Assembly: GCA_002298995.1 (NCBI GenBank)
Contig: DBMO01000002.1
Span: 186,001-250,000, forward strand
Length of the DNA: 64,000 nt
DNA from: Desulfarculales bacterium UBA696
Lineage (GTDB): Bacteria > Desulfobacterota > Syntrophobacteria > Syntrophobacterales > Syntrophobacteraceae
Reading direction: 5' to 3'
In this document: one piece after another, positions 8,497-15,687 of the stretch
Layout: each line of letters opens with the position of its first letter
Numbering within the stretch: position 1 is the first letter of the stretch
Program-made: the position numbers and the translations under genes
Notes under the pieces: generated by a model
The model's database searches: none
Seen by the model: only the letters and a program-made list of their open reading frames with translations
Told to the model about the DNA's origin: nothing

Positions 8497-9303
8497 TTGG
8501 CTGTAAAAGCACTGGTAATGACAGGTTTCGGCCTCAACTGCGATATGGAGACGGCTTATGCCCTGGGGGTTGCGGGGGCGAATGCCGAGAGGGTGCACCT
8601 CAATACCCTTATCTCGGGAGATAGGCAACTCTCCGAGTACCGCATATTCGTTATTGGGGGAGGTTTTTCCTGGGGCGATGACCACGGGGCCGGCGTAATA
8701 ATGGCAATGCGCCTGAAACATCGCCTGCGGGAAGAAATCTCGAGCTTCGTGGAAGGCGGCGGAATCGTTATCGGAATCTGCAATGGCTTCCAGGTGCTGG
8801 TAAACCTTGGGCTGCTGCCCGGCTTCGAGGTCGGGGAAATGAAGCGCGAGGTTGCCCTTATCGCAAATGACTGCGGAAACTTTCGCGACCAGTGGGTCTA
8901 TCTCTCCGCCAATACCGAGTCGCATTGCATCCTTACACGGGGAATCATGGATATCGAGCTGCCGGTCCGCCACGGCGAGGGCAAGTTTTTCGCCGAATCC
9001 GACGTATTGGAGAGGATCGAGAGCGGAGCACAGGTGATTCTCAGGTATGCCAGACCGGATGGAAGCCCGGCTAATGGAGAATTCCCGCTAAATCCCAATG
9101 GATCGGTTATGGACATTGCGGGCATTTGCGACGTCACCGGCAGGGTCGCCGGACTCATGCCGCATCCGGAAGCCTTCAACCATTTCACCAACCACCCGGA
9201 ATGGACCTGGCTGAGAGAAAAATACAGGCGTGAAGGGAGAGAAATTCCCGAAGAAGGCCAGGGAATCCGCATCTTTCGAAATGCGGTGGAGTATTTTAAT
9301 TGA
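8497..9303 (+). CDS. purQ: Phosphoribosylformylglycinamidine synthase, glutaminase subunit
   Basis: Class I glutamine amidotransferase that feeds ammonia to PurL for FGAM synthesis. 268 residues: the nucleophile cysteine is in GICNGFQVL, and the histidine and glutamate of the triad are in MPHPEAF. FSWGDDHGAG near residue 56 matches the PurQ N-terminal region. Start TTG at 8497 with GGAGA 7 bases upstream; no other start is better. PurL and PurS are not in the window. Confidence 0.94.
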   Translation: MAVKALVMTGFGLNCDMETAYALGVAGANAERVHLNTLISGDRQLSEYRIFVIGGGFSWGDDHGAGVIMAMRLKHRLREEISSFVEGGGIVIGICNGFQVLVNLGLLPGFEVGEMKREVALIANDCGNFRDQWVYLSANTESHCILTRGIMDIELPVRHGEGKFFAESDVLERIESGAQVILRYARPDGSPANGEFPLNPNGSVMDIAGICDVTGRVAGLMPHPEAFNHFTNHPEWTWLREKYRREGREIPEEGQGIRIFRNAVEYFN

Positions 9304-9348
9304 ACGCCGAATTACTCCTGAATCGCTCGCCCAAATGATTGGCTGCCC

Positions 9349-10176
9349 ATGACCGACATGCCCAAAAAACTGCGCCTTGCCGTGCTTGCATCAGGTGGCG
9401 GCACCAATTTACAGTCGATGATCGACCGCTCCGCCGATGGGTCGATTACCGCTGAAATTGCGGTTGTCCTTAGCGACCGGCCCGACTCCCCTGCTTTGGA
9501 GCGGGCCGAAAAGGCCGGAATCCCCGCTTTTTGCGTGAATTATAAATCCTACATGAGCCTGGAGATAACCGAGGAGGTCCTGGGCGACCTGCCCATCAGC
9601 CTTGAAGAACTGGACAGCAAACAGCAGATACTCAAAGCGCCTGACTCTTTGCAGCGCCTGAAGCGCCTTGCCAGGCTGATGCTCGCCGAACGCGAGCTAA
9701 CCGACATAATCGACCGGTTCCGCCCGGACTATGTTTGTCTGGCCGGTTTCATGCGCCTTGTGACGCCTTACTTCATCGGGCATTTCAACTCTTCGGGCGG
9801 TCATAGGATAATAAATATTCACCCCGCCCTGCTCCCGAGCTTTCCCGGCACCCGCGGATATGAGGATACCTTTGTTTACGGCTGCAAGTGGGGCGGCATT
9901 ACCATCCATTTTGTCGATGAGGGGGAAGACACCGGCCCAATCATCGCCCAGGCTGTCTATCCAATCCTTCCGAACGACAAGGTTGAGCAGGTGCGCGCGC
10001 GTGGCTTGCGCCTGGAATACGAGATGTACGCCCAGGTCATAAACTGGCTTGCCGGCGACAATATCAAATTAGAAGCCCTGCCTTCCGGCCGACTGCATGT
10101 CCTGGTATCGGATCCCCGCTACGCGGATATTTTGCAATCCTGGGTTCAAATCAGCTTTGCGCAGCCCAATTCCTAA
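9349..10176 (+). CDS. purN: Phosphoribosylglycinamide formyltransferase, long form
   Basis: Transfers a formyl group from 10-formyl-tetrahydrofolate to GAR. 275 residues against about 190-220 usually. N-terminal LAVLASGGGTNLQSMID, the catalytic asparagine and histidine in NIHPALLPSFPG and the aspartate in DEGEDTGPII are all present. About 45 extra residues, rich in Leu, Glu and Lys, are inserted between VNYKSY and LAERELTD (roughly residues 67-108), and the C terminus is also extended. ATG at 9349 or 9358; neither has a strong ribosome site. Confidence 0.92.
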   Translation: MTDMPKKLRLAVLASGGGTNLQSMIDRSADGSITAEIAVVLSDRPDSPALERAEKAGIPAFCVNYKSYMSLEITEEVLGDLPISLEELDSKQQILKAPDSLQRLKRLARLMLAERELTDIIDRFRPDYVCLAGFMRLVTPYFIGHFNSSGGHRIINIHPALLPSFPGTRGYEDTFVYGCKWGGITIHFVDEGEDTGPIIAQAVYPILPNDKVEQVRARGLRLEYEMYAQVINWLAGDNIKLEALPSGRLHVLVSDPRYADILQSWVQISFAQPNS

Positions 10177-10273
10177 ATTCCTCAAGCCTTCAGGTGTGGT
10201 ATGTATGATCATGTTTATGGTAAATGAGCGACCGCTCACCATGTCCATTCCCTTAATGGCAGAGGTCTGATAC

Positions 10274-11245
10274 GTGCGTGCAATGATTCTGGCGGCCGGA
10301 CTGGGGACAAGGCTTCATCCGCTTACGGATGTCCGTCCCAAGGTGATGATCCCGGTCATGGGAACCTCCATTCTCGATTTCTGGGTCGAGCGGCTCCACC
10401 GCGGCAAGTTCGAGGCGGCGATCCTCAACGCATATCATTTAAAAGAAAAATTGGTCGAGGAAATATCCGAAAAGCCAAGGCCGATCCCGGTTGAGGTCCA
10501 TATTGAACCGGTATTGCTGGGAACGGGAGGGGGTATCAGGACCGCTCTCGAACCGCTCGGCGATGAGCCTCTCGCCGTTGTAAACGGCGACATCGTCTGC
10601 GATGCCCCGATTGGCAAGCTTTATTCCGAGCACCTCGAATCGGGCGTCGAGGTGAGTTTGCTTCTTCATGACTGGCCGGAGTTCAACAATGTGGCGGTTG
10701 ACCGCGATGGAGCGGTGCTCGGATTCGGGAAAGAGGCCCGTCAAATCCGTGCCGGCGGGAATGGGGCCCGGATGCTCGCCTTCACCGGAATTCATTTTAT
10801 AAATCCTCAGGCGCTTCGCGAATACACCCCGGGGGTACCTTATAACATAATCGACATTTACCGGCGGCTAATCTCTCGCGGTTCCCAGCCCAGGGCGCTT
10901 TTCTCACCCGGCCTTTTCTGGCGCGAAATGGGCTCTATCGAGAGCTACACCAGGCTTACGGCTGAACTCGGAGGAATGGCCGCGGAGACTCTTTCCCCAA
11001 TCGAGACGGGACGGCGAGCCTGGATTCATCCCGATGCCGAGATTTCCCCAGGCGTAGTGCTGAATGGGTCAGTGGTCGTGGGAAAAGGAACCAGGGTTTT
11101 GGACGGTGCACACCTTGAAGACGTCATTGTTTGGGAGAATGCGACCATCGAGCCGGGCAGCCGCCTGAAGCGCTGCATCGTGGCCGACTCAACTGTCGTT
11201 TCGGGCCCCCACTGCGACGAAGTGCTGGTACCGGGGCGCAAATGA
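10274..11245 (+). CDS. Sugar-1-phosphate nucleotidyltransferase with C-terminal beta-helix (MurU/GMP-like)
   Basis: Rossmann-type nucleotidyltransferase, 323 residues. The N-terminal signature ILAAGLGTRLHPLT with VRPKVMIPV, the GTGGGIRTAL loop and the metal aspartate in VVNGD are intact. The last 80 or so residues (IHPDAEISPGVVLNGSVVVGKG) have the hexapeptide pattern of a left-handed beta-helix. GTG start at 10274 with AGAGG 8 bases upstream. Its stop overlaps the kinase start (ATGA). In Pseudomonas, the pair AmgK (kinase) and MurU (uridylyltransferase) reactivates muramic acid; this pair may do so, or activate another sugar. The substrate is inferred, not shown. Confidence 0.82.
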   Translation: MRAMILAAGLGTRLHPLTDVRPKVMIPVMGTSILDFWVERLHRGKFEAAILNAYHLKEKLVEEISEKPRPIPVEVHIEPVLLGTGGGIRTALEPLGDEPLAVVNGDIVCDAPIGKLYSEHLESGVEVSLLLHDWPEFNNVAVDRDGAVLGFGKEARQIRAGGNGARMLAFTGIHFINPQALREYTPGVPYNIIDIYRRLISRGSQPRALFSPGLFWREMGSIESYTRLTAELGGMAAETLSPIETGRRAWIHPDAEISPGVVLNGSVVVGKGTRVLDGAHLEDVIVWENATIEPGSRLKRCIVADSTVVSGPHCDEVLVPGRK

Positions 11246-12312
11246 TTGTCGAGCCGGCATACAAGGACTCAATTAATTGCCTGGCGGAAGTTGCTCGTGC
11301 ATTTGCTGCCGCCCAGCCCTGCTCACATTTTCCGACGCAATCAAACACCAGCCCAAAAACAACGGTCATGCCGCTTTTCGGCGATGGATCGGACAGGAAG
11401 TTTTTCCGGATCTTTTGCGGAAATACCACGTTCATCGCACTGATCTCGCCAAGAAAAAATGCGGAAGGAATAGACGAGAACGATTCGTACATGAATATTG
11501 GCCGCCATCTACACGCAAGGGGAATCCCGGTGCCACGAATTCTTTTTGCAAACGCGGTGCTGGGATGCTTTCTGCTCGAAGACGCGGGCGATCTCCACCT
11601 CCAGCGATTTGCCCTGAAAACGCCTCAGAGCCTGGAGAAAATCTACCGGCGCGTTCTCCTGATGCTTGCATCCCTTCACAGGAAGGCACCGGAGGGTTTT
11701 TCGCCCGATTTCTGCTTTGATACACCCCTCTACGATGCTCAATTCATTTTTGAACGCGAACTCGAATACTTTAGAAAATATTTTCTAAACGGCTTTTTGC
11801 GGTTGGAAACAGGCCCCGAAAAGCTTCGGCCGGAATTTGAAAAACTTGCCGAGGCCGCGGAATGCCGGCGGATGCGGTTTGTTTTTCATCGCGATTTTCA
11901 GAGCCGAAACATAATGGTTTCGAAAAACCGCCTCTGGCTTATAGACTTCCAGGGAATGCGGTTTGGACCTCCCGCCTACGACCTCGCCTCACTCCTGGTG
12001 GATCCTTATGTTAAGATTCCGGGCGAGATCCAGGATAGGCTCACCAGGTTTTACTGGTCGGCCGCGGAGAGGTTCCTGGAGTGCTCGCGAAGCGAGTTTA
12101 TGAGAAACTACACGGCTGTACGACTTTGCAGGAATTTGCAGATTTTGGGAGCATTCGGTTTCCTCGGCTTGGTGAAAGGAAAAAAGCAGTTTCTGGACTA
12201 TATACCAGGTGCTTTCAGGCAACTGCGGGGCTGGCTTTTGCGGAATTGCGGCAGGCGATATCCCGAACTGGAAAGGGTTGTTGCCTCAGCTGGCCTAATG
12301 CTTAAAATCTGA
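11242..12312 (+). CDS. Aminoglycoside-phosphotransferase-fold sugar kinase (AmgK-like)
   Basis: 356 residues with the APH/protein-kinase-like fold. Catalytic loop HRDFQSRNIMV contains the aspartate and asparagine; the metal-binding aspartate is in LIDFQG. GDGSDRKFFRI is the N-lobe nucleotide loop and LLEDAGD is the hinge region. The ATG at 11242 overlaps the upstream nucleotidyltransferase stop, so the two are coupled; the longer frame from 11131 only overlaps the previous gene. AmgK phosphorylates MurNAc and GlcNAc at the anomeric position; that substrate here is an inference from fold and pairing. Confidence 0.82.
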   Translation: MIVEPAYKDSINCLAEVARAFAAAQPCSHFPTQSNTSPKTTVMPLFGDGSDRKFFRIFCGNTTFIALISPRKNAEGIDENDSYMNIGRHLHARGIPVPRILFANAVLGCFLLEDAGDLHLQRFALKTPQSLEKIYRRVLLMLASLHRKAPEGFSPDFCFDTPLYDAQFIFERELEYFRKYFLNGFLRLETGPEKLRPEFEKLAEAAECRRMRFVFHRDFQSRNIMVSKNRLWLIDFQGMRFGPPAYDLASLLVDPYVKIPGEIQDRLTRFYWSAAERFLECSRSEFMRNYTAVRLCRNLQILGAFGFLGLVKGKKQFLDYIPGAFRQLRGWLLRNCGRRYPELERVVASAGLMLKI

Positions 12313-12425
12313 TGACATCGCAGCTCTAATCTGCTAGTATAGCGATTTGCCTTGGCCTGTTCATTTTGAATTCGAATCCGGCCCTTTCCGGCCGGGTTTT
12401 TAATTTTGCCCAACAGGAGACATAT

Positions 12426-12566
12426 ATGGCTTCCAAGACTCAAAAGACCGAAAAGATCCGGGACAGAAAATCTGCTCCCAATAAGGCCAACCGGAAAAGC
12501 GAGCAGCAGCGGTTGCGCACCACCATTGACACCATTGTAAAGCTGGAAAAAGAAAACCGCAAATAG
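12426..12566 (+). CDS. Small highly basic protein of unknown function (46 aa)
   Basis: 46 residues, rich in Lys, Arg and Gln with few hydrophobic residues except a short ILe/Val/Leu pattern near the end (TIDTIVKLEKE), which could form one amphipathic helix. Start ATG 12426 has CAGGAGA 7 bases upstream, a much better start than the in-frame ATG at 12366. A strong terminator follows 27 bases after the stop, so this is a short transcript of its own or the end of the preceding operon. No known family recognised; a nucleic-acid-binding role would be a guess from charge. Confidence 0.65.
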   Translation: MASKTQKTEKIRDRKSAPNKANRKSEQQRLRTTIDTIVKLEKENRK

Positions 12567-12593
12567 CCCTCGAAGCTTTCCCCAACAAATAAG

Positions 12594-12658
12594 AACACCG
12601 GCCCCCGCCGACTTTTACGCAGATTTTTTGCCGGTCAGCGGGGTCCCGGTGTTTTTTT
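12594..12658 (+). terminator. Rho-independent terminator
   Basis: Stem AACACCGG (12594-12601) with CCGGTGTT (12646-12653), extended by CCCCGC against GCGGGG, then a run of T. It closes the unit ending with the small basic protein. Confidence 0.88.
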
Positions 12659-12815
12659 ATCCTATCCTTTTGCCAAATAGCTCATGAAAGACAAATAGCG
12701 TTCAAAACATTGCACCGCTCTTTGATTATATTGGTGTTTACACCAGGCGGTTTTAGCCGCGCCAGATGATTACCATGAAATAATGGCTTCACACCTGAGA
12801 AGGAGCTGATACGGA

Positions 12816-13583
12816 ATGAGTGCGAATACTGTTTCGGGCGGCACATCAAAGGATGTGGTTCGAGTTGCGGCAACAAGTGATGTACATTGCAAGCGCGGTT
12901 CCACAGGCGCACTCAGACCGCTGTTTATCGAAATTGCGGAACAGGCGGATATACTGCTGCTTTGCGGGGACCTTACTCACTTCGGGCTGATAGATGAAAT
13001 AAGTGTATTCCTGGATGATGCTGCCCCCGCTCTGAAAAAGATCCCGGTACTGTCGGTTTTGGGAAATCATGATTTCGAAGCCGGCAAGCAGGATGAGATA
13101 CGAAAAGTGCTCACCGAGGCCGGCGTATTGATGCTGGATGGAAACGACCAGGAGGTCCTGGGCATCGGCTTTACCGGAGTAAAAGGGTTCGGCGGCGGGT
13201 TCGGCGACAGGTCTCTTCAACCCTGGGGGGAAAAGACGATAAAGAATTTTGTCAAGGAGGCGGTGGACGAAGCCAACAAACTGGAAACCGGGCTCAACAA
13301 GCTCGACCCCGGCCCCCGGATGGTGCTGCTGCACTATGCGCCGATCTCGGGCACGGTAATTGGAGAGCCGCCTGAAATTTTTCCGTTCCTTGGATCGAGC
13401 CGACTCGAGGAGCCCTTAAACCGCCACGCAGTGACTGCCGCCTTCCACGGTCACGCCCATAAGGGACAGTGGCAGGGCAGAACGGGCGCGGACGTGCCCG
13501 TGTACAACGTTTCAGTCTCGGTACTCAGGACGCATTTTCCGGCACGGCGTCCTTACATAATCGTCGAGGTGCCCGTTGAGTGA
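12816..13583 (+). CDS. Calcineurin-like metallophosphoesterase
   Basis: 255 residues with the full set of dimetal ligands: ATSDVHCKRG, GDLTHFG, GNHDFE, LLHYAP and GHAHKG. Such proteins hydrolyse phosphomono- or diesters; the substrate cannot be told. No signal peptide, so cytoplasmic. AAGGAGCTGATACGGA precedes the ATG. It is followed 74 bases later on the same strand by a nucleotidyltransferase; the two may act on the same molecule in opposite directions (nucleotide added, phosphoester removed), which is speculation. Confidence 0.9.
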   Translation: MSANTVSGGTSKDVVRVAATSDVHCKRGSTGALRPLFIEIAEQADILLLCGDLTHFGLIDEISVFLDDAAPALKKIPVLSVLGNHDFEAGKQDEIRKVLTEAGVLMLDGNDQEVLGIGFTGVKGFGGGFGDRSLQPWGEKTIKNFVKEAVDEANKLETGLNKLDPGPRMVLLHYAPISGTVIGEPPEIFPFLGSSRLEEPLNRHAVTAAFHGHAHKGQWQGRTGADVPVYNVSVSVLRTHFPARRPYIIVEVPVE

Positions 13584-13657
13584 TTGAGCGCCCGATCTTC
13601 TCTCGTTGAGCACGGGCTGCAAGAAATATCGTAATTCGGCAACAGAGGTTTTGCGCA

Positions 13658-14482
13658 ATGGAAAATCCAATTGTTTTGCAGAAATCCCGCTGCGACCTGA
13701 GGAAGGATTTCTATGCGCGCGCGCTCGAAATAATGAACGGCTCCGGGATACCTTACCTGGTTGGAGGAGCATACGCCCTGCAGCACCTGACCGGCATATA
13801 CCGGGATACCAAGGACTTGGATATTTTCATCCGAAACGAAGATAGCAGCCGCACGATAGAACTCCTTGCCTCGGCGGGATTCGAGACCTCGATAGCATTT
13901 CCGCATTGGCTGGCCAAGGCCGAGTGCGAAGGCCACCTCGTCGATATAATCTTCAACTCCGGCAACGCCATAAGCGAAGTGGACGACAAGTGGTTCGAAT
14001 TCGCTGATGAGGGAGAAGTATTCGGGGTTCCGGTGAAATTTACACCCCCCGAGGAGATGATTTGGTCGAAGGGGTTCATAATGGAGCGGGAGCGCTTCGA
14101 CGGGGCCGATGTAAATCATATACTTCTTGCCTGCGCCCGCAGGCTCGACTGGAATCGCCTTCTGGATCGATTCGGCCCCAACTGGCGCATTTTGCTCACC
14201 CATCTTGTCCTTTTCGGCTTCGCATACCCTTCGGAGCGCGACCGGATTCTCGAATCGGTAATGCGCGAACTGATGTCCCGCCTTGAAAAAGAGCTGAATA
14301 ACCACGACGAGGAAAGAATCTGCAGGGGGACCCTGATTTCAAGGGCCCAGTACAAGATTGACGTGGAAGAAAGAGGATTCAAGGACCCCAGACTCCTGCC
14401 GACGGGAAAACTGACAAAGACACAGGTTCGAAAATGGGATAACGGGGCATCTGTGGACGGCATCTATAGGAGGATACATTAA
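13658..14482 (+). CDS. MNT-type nucleotidyltransferase of unknown substrate
   Basis: 274 residues. The N-terminal part has the minimal nucleotidyltransferase motif: GG of YLVGGAYAL followed by DLDIFI with two metal aspartates, and a third acidic residue in HLVDIIF. The remainder (about 120-274) is unassigned and helical, with a basic C terminus (KLTKTQVRKW). Related motifs occur in the island nucleotidyltransferase at 51672, but the two proteins are otherwise different. AGAGG lies 9 bases before the ATG. Follows the metallophosphoesterase. Confidence 0.8.
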   Translation: MENPIVLQKSRCDLRKDFYARALEIMNGSGIPYLVGGAYALQHLTGIYRDTKDLDIFIRNEDSSRTIELLASAGFETSIAFPHWLAKAECEGHLVDIIFNSGNAISEVDDKWFEFADEGEVFGVPVKFTPPEEMIWSKGFIMERERFDGADVNHILLACARRLDWNRLLDRFGPNWRILLTHLVLFGFAYPSERDRILESVMRELMSRLEKELNNHDEERICRGTLISRAQYKIDVEERGFKDPRLLPTGKLTKTQVRKWDNGASVDGIYRRIH

Positions 14483-14568
14483 ATCTTCCGCCGATCAGCC
14501 CAACACAGATTTGAAGCCGGAAAAGTTCGTCGCGGCAAAAGAGTTGGAGACCTTCGGTCGAGAGCATG

Positions 14569-14590
14569 ACGTGGTCGGGAGACCACGCCA
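14569..14590. repeat. Class B palindrome (GGTCGGGAGACC type)
   Basis: GTGGTC-GGGA-GACCAC, a perfect 6-bp stem with GGGA loop at 14571-14586, between convergent genes. Related to copies at 21787 and 43671. It may also fold at the end of either transcript. Confidence 0.6.
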
Positions 14591-14651
14591 TAACGTGGCC
14601 TGCCCGCAAGCCGACGACGCCATTTAAAGAACTGATACCTTCCCGGATCAC

Positions 14652-15668
14652 TCAACGCGATCCAAGATCAACTTTTTCTTTAAAGCTCAATGCGAGTTGC
14701 CGCGCGATGAGAGGGGCATTGCCCCCTGCCCTGTTGTTGATGAGGACGTTTATTTCCTTGCCCTGATTTATTGCGTCCAGCATCAGGTCGGCTGACTGGT
14801 GCACCATGCCGGGCTGGAACATCTGCTCGATGATCCTGTCGAAAGGAAATGCCATTGCATAAGCGTCCTCGTAGCGGGTGCCAAGAGGGGTCATGAGGCG
14901 GATGAGCGCCTGGTTTCCCGCTCCGATGAACCTGCCGCGGGATTTGGCGAGCTGTTGCTCCAAACCCGGAAGCCAGGTCCAATGCGAGAGCACCTGACCC
15001 ACTCCGTGCCTTTCGAGCACATCGAGCACGGGTCTGCAAAGAAAGGCCTCCGTTCTCAGTTCAACGTGATATCTATTGTCTTCTGGAAGGCCCGCGAAGA
15101 AGCTGTCCAGCTTTCCGGCAAAATCCACGGGCGCTACGCGCTCGGCCTGGCGCTGGTACTCCTGCTCGAAAATCAGCCCCTTGAGTTTGTCTCCAAGCAG
15201 GTTGCAGGCGGGGCGATAGAACTGACGGGCAAATGCGTCGGAATCGAGGTAATTTTCATTTTCGACATATTCTTTCCCGCGCCACACCCGTCTTGCGAAA
15301 AACATCCGCGGAGCTTTGAGAAAAACGCGGTCAGCCGGTCCCATGTACCGGGAATACTCCGCGAGTGTCCTTGCGCAAGGCGTTGGCGCTCCCTTGTCCA
15401 GCAGAGGCGCATAGAAGGTGTAGTCTATTTCGAGGACGCTGAAATGCTGAAAATATTCCCGAAGGCTGTCTATGGGCAGCACCTCTTCCCGAAAGCTGTT
15501 TTTGCCCACCCTGTTGGCGCGGGCCGTTATTCTTCCGCCGTACAGCTCCTCGGTATAGATCTGCCCGAGCCAGCCCTTGTAGCGGTCGCTTGCGGTCCCA
15601 AGGCAAACGGAAGGGTGCAGCCCCCTGAAAAAGAATCTTTCGGGATCGAACTTTTCCTGATTGTCCAT
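14652..15668 (-). CDS. DUF72 (YecE-like) protein
   Basis: 338 residues with a TIM-barrel-like DUF72 pattern: CLGTASDRYKGWLGQIYTEE near the start, VLEIDYTFYAPLL, FLKAPRMFF, and ADLMLDAINQGKEINVLINNRAGGNAP at the end. Biochemical function of DUF72 proteins is not established. It is longer than the usual 240-280 residues. The gene starts 19 bases after the histidine kinase gene on the same strand, so they are probably co-transcribed, though no clear ribosome site precedes the ATG. Confidence 0.85.
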   Translation of the reverse strand: MDNQEKFDPERFFFRGLHPSVCLGTASDRYKGWLGQIYTEELYGGRITARANRVGKNSFREEVLPIDSLREYFQHFSVLEIDYTFYAPLLDKGAPTPCARTLAEYSRYMGPADRVFLKAPRMFFARRVWRGKEYVENENYLDSDAFARQFYRPACNLLGDKLKGLIFEQEYQRQAERVAPVDFAGKLDSFFAGLPEDNRYHVELRTEAFLCRPVLDVLERHGVGQVLSHWTWLPGLEQQLAKSRGRFIGAGNQALIRLMTPLGTRYEDAYAMAFPFDRIIEQMFQPGMVHQSADLMLDAINQGKEINVLINNRAGGNAPLIARQLALSFKEKVDLGSR

Positions 15669-15687
15669 GCGGGCAGTCGGCCTGTGG

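Noticed and set aside
13553..14305. 250-codon minus-strand frame
   Set aside because: Antisense to the nucleotidyltransferase, which has a full motif and ribosome site.
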